This document shows positions 6,547 to 14,784 of a stretch of DNA of 47,241 bases, in pieces; position 1 is the first letter of the stretch; every line of letters starts with the position of its first letter. The stretch comes from [Streptosporangium] indianense (GTDB lineage Bacteria; Actinomycetota; Actinomycetes; Streptomycetales; Streptomycetaceae), in assembly GCF_021474405.1 (NCBI RefSeq), contig NZ_JAKEIO010000055.1:1-47241 (forward strand), written 5' to 3'. The translations under genes and the position numbers were made by a program. Under the pieces are notes generated by a model. It saw only the letters and a list, made by a program, of their open reading frames with translations. It made no database searches and was not told where the DNA came from.

Positions 6547-8688
6547 ATGCCCGCACGCCACAAGCGCAGGAGAGCACCCTTGGGACGCAACACGCGAAGA
6601 CGCCCTACAGGCCCACGACGCGCGACCTTCGCCGCATTCGCACTGATCCTCGGCGGAGGCGGGCTGATGGCCGCGAACGTCTACGCCTCGGCCACGGGCG
6701 GCGGTTCGGGCGCCGACTCCGCCCAGACACGGTCCGGCGCGGGGGTCCGGACCACGGGCGCCACGATCGACTGCCCCGACGTCGGCAGCAAGCTGACCTC
6801 GGTCCCCGAGCAGGCCCGGGAGGAGGTCGACAAGGAACTCGCCCTGCTGGACGAGCAGATCGCCCAGGCCTACCAGCGGCTGAGCGAATCGACGCAGCAG
6901 ATGCAGCAGGATCCCGGCTTCGCCGACAGCGCGGTCGTCAACCCGCTGAAGGAGAAGCGGGCCGCGACCCTCGAGCGCATCGCGATCGCCGTCGACCGCG
7001 TCGGTGACCGCCCCGAAGGCCTGGAGGCCCTCGCCGCCTGCACCGTCCAGGACGGCAACCAGGCCCCCGCGCAGGGTGAAGGCCAGGACGCCGGGGCCAC
7101 CCAGCAGCCCGGCCAGCAGCAGGGTGAGGCAGGTCAGGGGCAGCAGAACGGCCAGGGCGCCAACGGCGGGCAGGCGGGCAACGGCCCCGTCGCCGCCGAC
7201 TTCGCCGACATCAAGAGCGTCCAGCCCAATGTGAACACCCCCCGGCCGGAGGGCAACGCCTCCCGCGGCTCCTTCGCCACCAGTTGCGGGGTGAACGAGA
7301 ACGGGCTGTTCAACTCCGACAACATCATCGCCGCCCCGGGTGTCACCAACGGCGCCCACCACTTCCACGACTACGTCGGCAACCAGTCCAACAACGCCTT
7401 CGCCAGCGACCAGGACCTCGCGAAGGCCGAGACCAGCTGCGACGACCAGGGCGACAAGTCGTCCTACTACTGGCCCGTGGTGCGCCTGCAGAACGGTGCC
7501 CAGGAGCAGGACGCCCAGAAGCCGGGCGGCGGCATCGAGGGCAACGCCGGCGAGATCGTCACGCCGAAGCAGGTCACGCTGACGTTCGTCGGCAACCCGC
7601 GCGAGAAGGTCACGGCCATGCCGCGGCTGCTGCGCATCATCACCGGTGACGCCAAGTCGTTCGTCAACGGCCCCGCCAACGCCAACGCCTCGTGGAGCTG
7701 CACCGGCTTCGAGGACCGGCAGTTGAAGGACAAGTACCCGCTGTGCCCGCAGGGCAGCGACGTCGTACGGACCTTCAAGTTCCAGAGCTGCTGGGACGGC
7801 CGCAACATCGACAGCGCCAACCACCGCACCCACGTGGCGTTCGCGGACGCCGCCGGGAACTGCCCGTCCGGCTTCCGCCCCATCCCGCAGCTCGTGCAGC
7901 GCATCGTCTACGACATCGACGCGCCGAGCCTCCAGGACGGCGGCCGTACGACACCGCTGTTCGCGGTCGACTCCTTCCCGGAGCAGCTGCACAAGCCGGT
8001 CACGGACCACGGCGACTTCATCAACATCTTCGACGAGGATCTGATGGGGGAGATGGTCGACTGCATCAACGGCGGCCGTAAGTGCGGCGCCGGAGCGGAC
8101 GGCGGTCAGAACCCGGCGCCGGGCGAGGAGCCCGAGGAGGAGCCCACCAAGTCGCCGGAGGCCCCCGAGGAGGAGCCGACGAAGACGCCGGAGGCCCCTC
8201 AGGAGGAGCCGACCAAGTCGCCGGAGGCCCCGCAGGAGCAGCCGACGAAGACGCCCGACGCGCCGCAGAACGGCGACGGCGGCGGCAAGCCCGGCGACAC
8301 GGGTGACGGCGGTGACGACGGCGGCGACGGCAAGGGCGAAGCCACGAAGCCCCCGGCGGACAAGCCCGAGCCCGGGGACGCGTCCACCGCTTCCGGCGCC
8401 CCCCGGCCCGAGGTGAAGGCCACCGACCAGGCGGACGGCAACGCCGCCGGACAGGGCGGCGGTGCGAAGGACGACGAGGGCGACGACTCGGACAGCATCG
8501 GCGAGTCCCAGGCCGTCGGCACGGCGACCAGCGCCGCACCGACCCCGTCGGCCCCGTCCCGGACCGAACCGCAGGCGGTCGGCCAGGGCGGTCTGGCCGA
8601 CACCGGAGCCCAGCTCTGGCCGGCCGCGGCGGGCGCCGTCCTGGTCATCGCGGGCTTCGTGGTCCTGCGCCGGGTGCGGCGGGCCTAG
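6547..8688 (+). CDS. Secreted, sortase-anchored DUF1996 protein
   Basis: A 713-aa cell-wall protein. Domains: a basic N-terminus and membrane/signal helix (residues ~25-48); a helical region ~75-165; a Gln/Gly-rich linker; a DUF1996 domain (~220-510) with conserved HHFHDYVGNQ, SCWDGRNIDSANH and HVAF; four Pro/Glu/Thr/Lys repeats; a Gly/Asp-rich spacer. At the C-terminus LADTG (683-687) precedes a hydrophobic helix and RRVRRA, an LAXTG class-E sortase signal. DUF1996 has no established activity. The start is ATG 6547 with GAGGGG upstream. It sits beside a chitin/cellulose-type LPMO remnant, so a polysaccharide link is possible but unproven. Confidence 0.9.
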   Translation: MPARHKRRRAPLGRNTRRRPTGPRRATFAAFALILGGGGLMAANVYASATGGGSGADSAQTRSGAGVRTTGATIDCPDVGSKLTSVPEQAREEVDKELALLDEQIAQAYQRLSESTQQMQQDPGFADSAVVNPLKEKRAATLERIAIAVDRVGDRPEGLEALAACTVQDGNQAPAQGEGQDAGATQQPGQQQGEAGQGQQNGQGANGGQAGNGPVAADFADIKSVQPNVNTPRPEGNASRGSFATSCGVNENGLFNSDNIIAAPGVTNGAHHFHDYVGNQSNNAFASDQDLAKAETSCDDQGDKSSYYWPVVRLQNGAQEQDAQKPGGGIEGNAGEIVTPKQVTLTFVGNPREKVTAMPRLLRIITGDAKSFVNGPANANASWSCTGFEDRQLKDKYPLCPQGSDVVRTFKFQSCWDGRNIDSANHRTHVAFADAAGNCPSGFRPIPQLVQRIVYDIDAPSLQDGGRTTPLFAVDSFPEQLHKPVTDHGDFINIFDEDLMGEMVDCINGGRKCGAGADGGQNPAPGEEPEEEPTKSPEAPEEEPTKTPEAPQEEPTKSPEAPQEQPTKTPDAPQNGDGGGKPGDTGDGGDDGGDGKGEATKPPADKPEPGDASTASGAPRPEVKATDQADGNAAGQGGGAKDDEGDDSDSIGESQAVGTATSAAPTPSAPSRTEPQAVGQGGLADTGAQLWPAAAGAVLVIAGFVVLRRVRRA
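8134..8265 (+). repeat. Four 33-bp tandem repeats encoding a PTK/PEAP spacer
   Basis: Units at 8134, 8167, 8200 and 8233 encode EEEPTKSPEAP, EEEPTKTPEAP, QEEPTKSPEAP and QEQPTKTPDAP. This is a typical extended wall-spanning spacer before a sortase signal. Confidence 0.85.
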
Positions 8689-8713
8689 GAGCCGCGTCCG
8701 GACGTGAGCCGTG

Positions 8714-8750
8714 GACGGCGGCGGGATCCCGACCGGATCCCGCCGCCGTC
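8714..8750 (+). terminator. Hairpin terminator of the DUF1996 gene
   Basis: A perfect 16-bp stem (GACGGCGGCGGGATCC) with a 5-nt loop begins 26 nt after the stop. Confidence 0.8.
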
Positions 8751-9019
8751 GCGCGTCTCGGACCGGGGCCCTGCTCCGTCCCCGTGCTCCGGCACCCGTC
8801 GACGGCCGCCGAAGGATCCACCCCCGGCGTGACCTCATGCACCTCAGCGGTAACGGCACGCGGAGGAGCGGCCTATGACGCCGTGGGAGGCGGCAACGGC
8901 GCTTGCGAACCATCCTCACCGCAACAGGGCTTGGAGGGTCCGACCCCACCCGGCTCGAACCCCGGAGACGCCCGGGAAGGGAGGTTCTCGGTCCTCCCAC
9001 CCCGGGCGCCCGGTGGGGA
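8751..9019. other. Intergenic stretch without a supported gene
   Basis: No gene was found between the DUF1996 terminator and the end of the DUF2382 gene. It holds GC-rich inverted repeats near 8976-9000 (GGGAGG/CCTCCC) and 8998-9020 that may terminate the minus-strand gene. A tRNA T-arm-like string was examined and rejected. Confidence 0.5.
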
Positions 9020-9796
9020 TCAGCGGCGCGGCTGGTCGCCGGACTCGTCGGTTTCCTCGGCTTCGATGCGCTCCTTGCGCACCTCGCCGGTGACGGTCTC
9101 CTCCTCCGTGACTTCCTCGGTGGTCAGGCGGACCCGCTCCTTGGGCACGGCCCTGGTCTCCACCACGGGCTGCTCCTCGTACAGCGTCACGTCGTGTTCC
9201 GCCTCGGTGATGTCCGGGCCCGTCATGGCCGCGTCCAGATTGGCCTCGGTGATCGGCTCGCGCTCGACGCGGACCTCTTCGTGGCGTACGGGCACGGTGT
9301 ACTGCTGCTCTTCGGTGACGACGTACTTGCGCAGCCGCGCCCGGCCGGCCTCACGGCGTTCGACACCGACGTGCATTTCCTCCTCGGAGCGCGTCATCGC
9401 GTCGTCGGCGACTCCGGCGGTGCCAGTGGTTCCGACGGTGCCGGGCGCCTGGCCGACACCGGAGCGCGGGTCGACGTCCCAGTCGATGCCGTAGTACTGG
9501 TACAGACGCTGCTCCTCCTGTTCGGACAAGTGGCCGCCGGCGTCCACGTCGACATTGGGCGCGTCCTTGACCTGGTCCTTGGCGTACGGCACTTCGAGAT
9601 GGTCCTCGACGAGCGCCGCATCGTGGATGGGTACGAAGGACTCGCTGGTGCCGAACAGGCCCGTCCGTACGCTGACCCACTCGGGCTCGCCCGTGATGTC
9701 GTCGAAGAAGACGTGCCTGGCCTCGCCTATCTTGTCGCCCCTGGTGTCATGGACCGGGTGGTCCAGCACGATGGCGATCTGCTCTCGGGTGATCAT
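9020..9796 (-). CDS. PRC-barrel and DUF2382 domain protein (YsnF/AvaK-like)
   Basis: A 258-aa cytoplasmic protein. Residues ~1-85 form a PRC-barrel (DHPVHDTRGDKIGEARHVFF, then EWVSVRTGLFG). A linker with LYQYYGIDWDVDPRSG follows. Residues ~145-250 form a DUF2382 domain rich in Glu/Arg, with LRKYVVTEEQQYTVPVRHEE and VRLTTEEVTEEE. This architecture is common in actinobacterial stress proteins; the molecular role is unknown. The start is ATG 9796 with AGGAG about 9 nt upstream. It stands alone, with over 350 bp upstream. Confidence 0.9.
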   Translation of the reverse strand: MITREQIAIVLDHPVHDTRGDKIGEARHVFFDDITGEPEWVSVRTGLFGTSESFVPIHDAALVEDHLEVPYAKDQVKDAPNVDVDAGGHLSEQEEQRLYQYYGIDWDVDPRSGVGQAPGTVGTTGTAGVADDAMTRSEEEMHVGVERREAGRARLRKYVVTEEQQYTVPVRHEEVRVEREPITEANLDAAMTGPDITEAEHDVTLYEEQPVVETRAVPKERVRLTTEEVTEEETVTGEVRKERIEAEETDESGDQPRR

Positions 9797-10157
9797 TTCC
9801 GGTATCTCCTGCAGTTTGATAGGGGAAATCCGCTCGATATGTTCCGGCTGTGTCGGGCGAAAGTGCGGTTAGGTCCTGCGGCGTGCTGCCTACGACGCAG
9901 GACCTGCGCGCCGCGTTGGCGGCGACGGCACATCCGTCCACCACCGCACTTCGACGCGTCCGACCGGGTGCGGGGGCGCACGACCGGCCCTCCGTGCTCC
10001 GGCTGCCGTTCCGCGCGCACCCTCCTCGATTAACCACACCGGCTAGGCCAAAACGACTAAAAGGGAAATTTCGGGCACGGGTGTTCGAGATGGGGAGCGA
10101 AACCGGCACAAGCAGCCGCTGTGGTGCGCGAGTTGGGGCAGCGGTGGGAAACGCGTC
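9797..10157. promoter_or_regulatory. Regulatory/terminator region between the DUF2382 and MMPL genes
   Basis: No gene is seen in these 361 bp. It must contain the DUF2382 promoter (minus strand). An inverted repeat AGGTCCTGCG (9871-9880)/CGCAGGACCT (9896-9905) forms a 10-bp stem. An A/T-rich patch lies at 10027-10072. I could not fix -35/-10 boxes with confidence. Confidence 0.4.
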
Positions 10158-12410
10158 TCAGTGGGAAGCCGAACGCGAGCCGGTCTGTGCGCCCTCGGCG
10201 TCGATGTGCGGTACCACCCGGTCCAGCCACCGCGGCATCCACCAGGCGTGCCGCCCGAGCAATGTCATCACGGCCGGCACCATGAGCAGCCGCACGACGG
10301 TCGCGTCGATGAGCACGCTGACCGCCAGGCCGAGGCCGAGCATCTTGACCACGATGTTGTCGCTGAGGAGGAACGCCGCGAACACGCTCACCATGATCAG
10401 CGCGGCGCAGGTGATGACCCGGGCCGTGATCTCCAGGGCGTGCGCCACCGCTCCCTTCGCGTCACCGGTGCGCAGCCACGCCTCGTGGACGCGGGACAGC
10501 AGGAAGATCTCGTAGTCCATGCTGAGGCCGAAGACGATGGCGAACATCATCATCGGCACATAGCTCTCGATGGGCACCTTGCCGTGGACCCCGAGCGCGG
10601 GACCGCCCCAGCCCCACTGGAAGACCGCGACGACCACCCCGTACGACGCGGCGATCGACAGCACGTTCAGGACCGCCGCCTTGACGGCGACGAGCAGCCC
10701 GCGGAACACGGCCAGGATGATCAGGAACGCCAGACCCACCACGACGGCGATGATCACCGGCAGCTGGGAGGCGACGATGTTCCGGAAGTCGACCTGGGTC
10801 GCCGTCGTCCCGGTGACGTACCCCTTGGCGTCCGTGCCTTCGACGACGTCCGGCAGCGTGTCGTCGACGAGCCGGTTGGTCAGGTCGGTGGTCGCGGAGT
10901 TCTGCGGGGACTTGGTCGAGTAGACCGTGCCGATCAGGAGGTCGCCGTCCTGCGTGGGCGACAGCGGAGTGACGACGGCGGCGCCCTGGACCTTGTCGAG
11001 TGACTGCTGGGCCTTCGAGGCCAGGGCGGAGCGCTGCGACTGCGGCACGTTCGTCTGGTCGATGACGACCGTGAGCGGGCCGTTCGAGCCGGGCCCGAAC
11101 GCGTCGGACATCAGGTCGTACGCCCGTCGGTCGGTGAAGGAGGTCGGGTCGGCGCCGTCACCGATGTGGCCGAGCTGGATGGAGAACAACGGGATCGCCA
11201 GGACCACGACCACGGCGACGCCGGCCGACAGGAACGTCAGCGGTCTGCGCTCCACCCGCTGCGCGTACCGGTGCCAGGTGCCCTGCGGCGTGTCACCCGC
11301 CCCGGCTTCTGTCTCGGCGATGGGGCGGCGCACGTGGAAGCGGTCGATGTGCCGGCCGATGAGGCCGAGCAGGGCCGGCACCAGGGTGAGCGCGCCGACG
11401 ACGGCCGAGACGACGGTGACGGCGGCGGCGACACCGAGCAGCGAGATGAAGGAGACCCCGGACGCGGACAGGCCCGCCAGCGCGATGATCACCGTGCAGC
11501 CGGAGACGAGAACGGCGTGGCCGCTGGTGCTCGCGGCCTGGCCCGCGGCCCGCACCGGGTCCATGCCGTCGATGAGGTTCTGCCGGTGCCGGGTGAGCAT
11601 GAACAGGGCGTAGTCGATGCCGACGCCGAGGCCGATCATCGTGGCCAGGGTCGGTGAGACCGTGGCGAAGGTGAAGGCCGCCGCCAGCAGCCCGAGGATG
11701 GCGAGCCCGCCCACGACGCTGATCAGCGCGCTCACCAGCGGGATGACGGCGGCGATCACGCTGCCGAACCCGACCAGCAGCACGATGACCGCCACGCCGA
11801 AACCGATCAGCTCGCTGACCCGGTCGTCGGCGGACGGCCGGGCTAGTTCACCGAGCGGTCCGCCGTACTCGACCTCCGCCCCGGCCGACCGCAAGGGCTG
11901 CACGGCGGTGTCGACGCCGTTGAGGTAGTCGTCGCCGAGTGTCGAGGGCTGCACGTTGAAACGGACGGTGATGTAGGCCGTCTTCTTGTCGTCCGACAGC
12001 GGCCCCACGTTCTGCTGACCGCTCGGTGTGCCCGGGGCGGTCAGCGGGTTCTGGGCGGACAGCACGTGCGGGAGCTTCTCCAGGTCGGCGACCGTGGTCG
12101 ACATCTGGGAGCTCAGCGCGGTCAGGGGCTGCTGGTCGTCGCGCATCACGATCTGGCTGCTGTAACCGCCGGCCTGGGGATCGTGCGCCTTCAGCACGTC
12201 CAGGCCCTTCTGGGCCTGCGCCTGGGGCAGGCTGAAGTTGTCGGAGTACTCCCCGCCGAATTCACGGCTGACGACCTGCAGGGCCACCAGCGCCACCAGC
12301 CAGGCGATGATGACGATGACGAAGTGGCGTGCGCACCACTCGCCCAGCCGCCGCAGTACACCCCCGCGCGTGGCCTTCGTGTCCCCTTCATCGGTGCGGC
12401 TGTACGGCAT
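10158..12410 (-). CDS. MMPL family RND transporter
   Basis: A 750-aa inner-membrane exporter of the MmpL type, with 12 predicted helices and two large extracytoplasmic loops. Helix 1 follows a short basic N-terminus (LGEWCARHFVIVIIAWLV). The two proton-relay motifs are visible: GLGVGIDYALFML in the first half and GLSMDYEIFLLSR in the second. Substrates of the family are lipids, siderophores or drugs, and this one cannot be assigned. The start is ATG 12410 with AGGAGA 8 nt upstream. No TetR partner is adjacent, which is unusual for this family. Confidence 0.93.
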   Translation of the reverse strand: MPYSRTDEGDTKATRGGVLRRLGEWCARHFVIVIIAWLVALVALQVVSREFGGEYSDNFSLPQAQAQKGLDVLKAHDPQAGGYSSQIVMRDDQQPLTALSSQMSTTVADLEKLPHVLSAQNPLTAPGTPSGQQNVGPLSDDKKTAYITVRFNVQPSTLGDDYLNGVDTAVQPLRSAGAEVEYGGPLGELARPSADDRVSELIGFGVAVIVLLVGFGSVIAAVIPLVSALISVVGGLAILGLLAAAFTFATVSPTLATMIGLGVGIDYALFMLTRHRQNLIDGMDPVRAAGQAASTSGHAVLVSGCTVIIALAGLSASGVSFISLLGVAAAVTVVSAVVGALTLVPALLGLIGRHIDRFHVRRPIAETEAGAGDTPQGTWHRYAQRVERRPLTFLSAGVAVVVVLAIPLFSIQLGHIGDGADPTSFTDRRAYDLMSDAFGPGSNGPLTVVIDQTNVPQSQRSALASKAQQSLDKVQGAAVVTPLSPTQDGDLLIGTVYSTKSPQNSATTDLTNRLVDDTLPDVVEGTDAKGYVTGTTATQVDFRNIVASQLPVIIAVVVGLAFLIILAVFRGLLVAVKAAVLNVLSIAASYGVVVAVFQWGWGGPALGVHGKVPIESYVPMMMFAIVFGLSMDYEIFLLSRVHEAWLRTGDAKGAVAHALEITARVITCAALIMVSVFAAFLLSDNIVVKMLGLGLAVSVLIDATVVRLLMVPAVMTLLGRHAWWMPRWLDRVVPHIDAEGAQTGSRSASH

Positions 12411-12468
12411 GGACGTCGTCTCCTGTGTCGGCCGGGAGGTCAGTGCCGTCCATTAGATGGGCCCGGGA

Positions 12469-13431
12469 TCACTCCGGCCTTTCAGGCACGCGGACTCCCG
12501 GTGACTCCGGGCGGCCGTTCCCCCGAAAGGCCCGTCCCGGCACCCGGCGCCCGCGCCCCGCACGCCTCAGCGCTCCGGACCCGAACGCCACCCCGAGCCC
12601 CACCAGCGCGCTGCCCGCCGCCTGCGCGGGCCCGTAGGAGCCGGTGCCGACGAGCGGTGCGGTGCAGGCCGCCGCCACCGGGATCAGACCGGAGAACAGG
12701 GTGGCGCGTTCCGCGCCGATCCGCTGCATGCCGATGTACCAGCACACGAAGCCGACGACGGTGACCACCACCGCCTGCCACAGCAGCGCGGCCGTTTCGG
12801 CGCCGTCCGGCCGCCGCAGCCAGCCGGCGCCGTCGGCCAGGAGTCCGACCGCCGCGGACTCCGCGGCGGCGACCGCGCACACCGTGGCGGACAGCAACCG
12901 GGGCCCGAGCGGCCGCAGTACGGGGACGGCGAGTACGGCGAACCCGACCTCCCCGGCGAGGGCGCACACGGAAAAGGCGATCCCCGCGCCGTCCGTGCGC
13001 CCCCAGCCCTGGACCGTGAAGGCGCCGACGGCCACGAGCGACGCCCCGTACAGCACCGCCGGCTGGGGCCGCCGCCCGTCCAGAAGCGGCACGAGCACGG
13101 CGACGGCCACCGGCGCACAGCCCACGAACACGCCGGGCACCGCCGGTTCCGCGGTGCGTTCGGCGGCGATGACGGCCAGGTTGAAGCCGACCATGCCGAC
13201 CGCCGCGAGCAGGGCCAGACGGACCCATTGACGCAGCGTCAGGGCCCGAAGGCGGTCGGCGGCGTCCTTCCCGGCCACGGGGAACAGCAGCAGACAGGCC
13301 AGCCCGTAGCGCAGGAACTGGCCGCCCGCGTACGGGTAGTCGCCCAGCACGCTGTTGGCCGTGAAGGACCCTCCGACGAGGACGCAGGCGAGCGCGGCGA
13401 GCAGGGCTCCGCGCGTGGTCGTGGCGTTCAT
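12469..13431 (-). CDS. EamA/DMT family permease
   Basis: A 320-aa drug/metabolite transporter with ten hydrophobic helices in two EamA repeats, beginning RGALLAALACVLVGGSFTAN and ending in a basic Arg-rich tail. Such proteins often export amino acids or metabolites; the substrate is unknown. The start is ATG 13431. It points the same way as the chitosanase upstream and the MMPL gene downstream, but an inverted repeat at 13469-13495 suggests its own promoter. The usual divergent GntR/MocR or LysR regulator is absent. Confidence 0.88.
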   Translation of the reverse strand: MNATTTRGALLAALACVLVGGSFTANSVLGDYPYAGGQFLRYGLACLLLFPVAGKDAADRLRALTLRQWVRLALLAAVGMVGFNLAVIAAERTAEPAVPGVFVGCAPVAVAVLVPLLDGRRPQPAVLYGASLVAVGAFTVQGWGRTDGAGIAFSVCALAGEVGFAVLAVPVLRPLGPRLLSATVCAVAAAESAAVGLLADGAGWLRRPDGAETAALLWQAVVVTVVGFVCWYIGMQRIGAERATLFSGLIPVAAACTAPLVGTGSYGPAQAAGSALVGLGVAFGSGALRRAGRGRRVPGRAFRGNGRPESPGVRVPERPE

Positions 13432-13468
13432 GGGGACGACGCTAGGGAGCCGGGCGGCCCGGGAAGGA

Positions 13469-13495
13469 GTCCACTTCCGTGCCTGCTTGGTGGAC
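13469..13495. promoter_or_regulatory. Inverted repeat upstream of the EamA gene
   Basis: GTCCAC (13469-13474) and GTGGAC (13490-13495) are mirror arms 15 nt apart, 38 nt before the EamA start. This resembles an operator for a dimeric GntR/MocR-like regulator. Confidence 0.4.
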
Positions 13496-13518
13496 CAATT
13501 CCCGCCCGGGCCGCGGCG

Positions 13519-14340
13519 TCAGCCGATGTGGTAGCTGTCTCCGTAGACCTTCCAGTCCAGCGGCGGGTTCAGATCGAGGTTGCGCCGGTTCAGGAAGACA
13601 CGCTGGGCCGTGTCGACGCGGCTCGTGTCGCTGTGCGCCTCCTCCTGCTTCATGGCCCACACCCGCGCGTCCAGGAACGCGTGGAGGTACGTCACCTCGT
13701 CACCGCCCTGCGCCGGCGGCTTCGCCGTCCGCAGGGCCCGCTTGCGGATGTTGCGGAAGCTCGTGGGGTCGGTGCCGTCGCCGTGCATGACGATGGCGTC
13801 GTAGTAGGCGAACTGGCCCAGCACCCGCAGCCCGTCCGCCTTCCCCTGCGCGACCGCCGGGTCGAAGTACACCCGGTCGCGCTCGTCGTCCTGGGCGCGC
13901 TTGAAGGCGGAGTCGCGCGCCGCTCGGCGCCAGTCCCCGGGGAAGCCGGGGTCGAGCCCGTCGTGCGAGTCGGAGCCGTCGACGTCGCGCAGGGCCGGGA
14001 GGTACTTCGCTAGGACGTTGCCGGGTTTGCGGGCGGTGTAGAGCTCGACGAGATCCAGCATGTCGCCGGTGCCGGAGCAGAAGCCGATGATGCCGGCGGT
14101 GTAGCCGCGGCCGTCACCGATGTCCTCGATGTACTGGTACTGCGCCTTCCAGTCGAGTGAGGAGTTCTCCGCGCTCGACACGAGCTGCATGGCGATCTCC
14201 TTCTTCGCCGGGTCGTCGAGTCCGAGCGCACGCCCGGACGCCGTGGCGTGCGGCGGCTTCAGGAACGGGGTGGCGGCGAGGGCCGCGCCGAACAGCGCCA
14301 GGACGGTGCGGCGCGAAGCCTGGGCCGAGGGGTGTCTCAC
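13519..14340 (-). CDS. csnA: Secreted chitosanase, glycoside hydrolase family 46
   Basis: A 273-aa endo-chitosanase that hydrolyses beta-1,4 links of chitosan. Residues 10-35 are a twin-arginine-type signal (SRRTVLALFGAALAA), so export is probably by Tat. The mature enzyme begins near ALGLDDPAKKEIAMQLVSSA. By comparison with the well-studied Streptomyces N174 enzyme, Glu58 (SSAENSS) is the general acid and Asp76 (IEDIGDGRGY) the general base. The conserved FCSGTGDM, YLPAL, NDERDRVYFDP-like and GQFAYYDAIVMHG blocks are present. The start is GTG 14340 with GGAGG. The length is normal and it looks intact. A palindromic operator lies in its promoter. Confidence 0.96.
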   Translation of the reverse strand: MRHPSAQASRRTVLALFGAALAATPFLKPPHATASGRALGLDDPAKKEIAMQLVSSAENSSLDWKAQYQYIEDIGDGRGYTAGIIGFCSGTGDMLDLVELYTARKPGNVLAKYLPALRDVDGSDSHDGLDPGFPGDWRRAARDSAFKRAQDDERDRVYFDPAVAQGKADGLRVLGQFAYYDAIVMHGDGTDPTSFRNIRKRALRTAKPPAQGGDEVTYLHAFLDARVWAMKQEEAHSDTSRVDTAQRVFLNRRNLDLNPPLDWKVYGDSYHIG

Positions 14341-14387
14341 GGTGCCTCCAAGCAGAGTGGGGGGTTGGAAGAGCGGGCCGTGCAGAA

Positions 14388-14416
14388 CTGATAGGAAGGT
14401 TTCCTATCACTGTGAA
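14388..14416 (-). promoter_or_regulatory. csnA promoter with a CsnR-type operator in the spacer
   Basis: On the minus strand TTCACA (14416-14411) and TATCAG (14393-14388) are 17 nt apart, a good -35/-10 pair. Between and into them lies the near-perfect palindrome GATAGGAAGGTTTCCTATC (14390-14408). From memory, chitosanase genes of actinomycetes share such an AGGAAA/TTTCCT element bound by the ROK repressor CsnR. The regulator gene is not in this window. Confidence 0.7.
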
Positions 14417-14579
14417 GCGGCAAGGGAAACAAGCGGATTGGAAGTTCGTAGAGTCGAACAAGCCGATGCGCCGCCGACACCGGTCGCCACCGCGGGAACC
14501 AAGCGCCCCGCTCGCACGTCAACCCTTTGCCCACCAAGGGCCGAACGGTCGGACCGACCAGCCGGAGAGGGGAATCGCC

Positions 14580-14762
14580 GTGGACGAGGCGACGTCACAG
14601 CAGGGGAGCGAGGCGGAGGGCGCCGCCCGCCGCGCCCGTTTCGGGACACTGCCGGAGCCGGTGCGCGTGGAGGACATGGTCGAGGAGCGGGCGGCCAGTG
14701 TGCCCGACCCGGCGCGCACCGCCTACAACCAGGACGAATGGCTCGTGCGCTACTGCCTGTGA
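14580..14762 (+). CDS. Small conserved-looking protein of unknown function (60 aa)
   Basis: Starts at GTG 14580, preceded by GGAGAGGGG. A charged N-terminus is followed by FGTLPEPVRVEDMVEERAAS and the end NQDEWLVRYCL. The codon pattern is that of a real gene, with strong third-position GC. No signal peptide or membrane helix. I do not recognise a named family; the Cys two residues from the C-terminus is notable. It is divergent from csnA. Confidence 0.6.
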   Translation: MDEATSQQGSEAEGAARRARFGTLPEPVRVEDMVEERAASVPDPARTAYNQDEWLVRYCL

Positions 14763-14784
14763 GCCACCCCGCGCGGGCGCGCCG

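Noticed and set aside
8941..9020. tRNA-like string on the minus strand (GGTTCGAGCC T-loop with a possible acceptor stem about 79 nt long)
   Set aside because: No D-arm or seven-base anticodon loop forms, the acceptor has a mismatch, and the same bases fold better as two terminator-like hairpins.
8875..9093. 72-codon plus-strand frame with GGAGGAG before ATG 8875
   Set aside because: Arg/Pro-rich product without family features; its end runs antisense into the DUF2382 gene. The ribosome binding site is probably chance.
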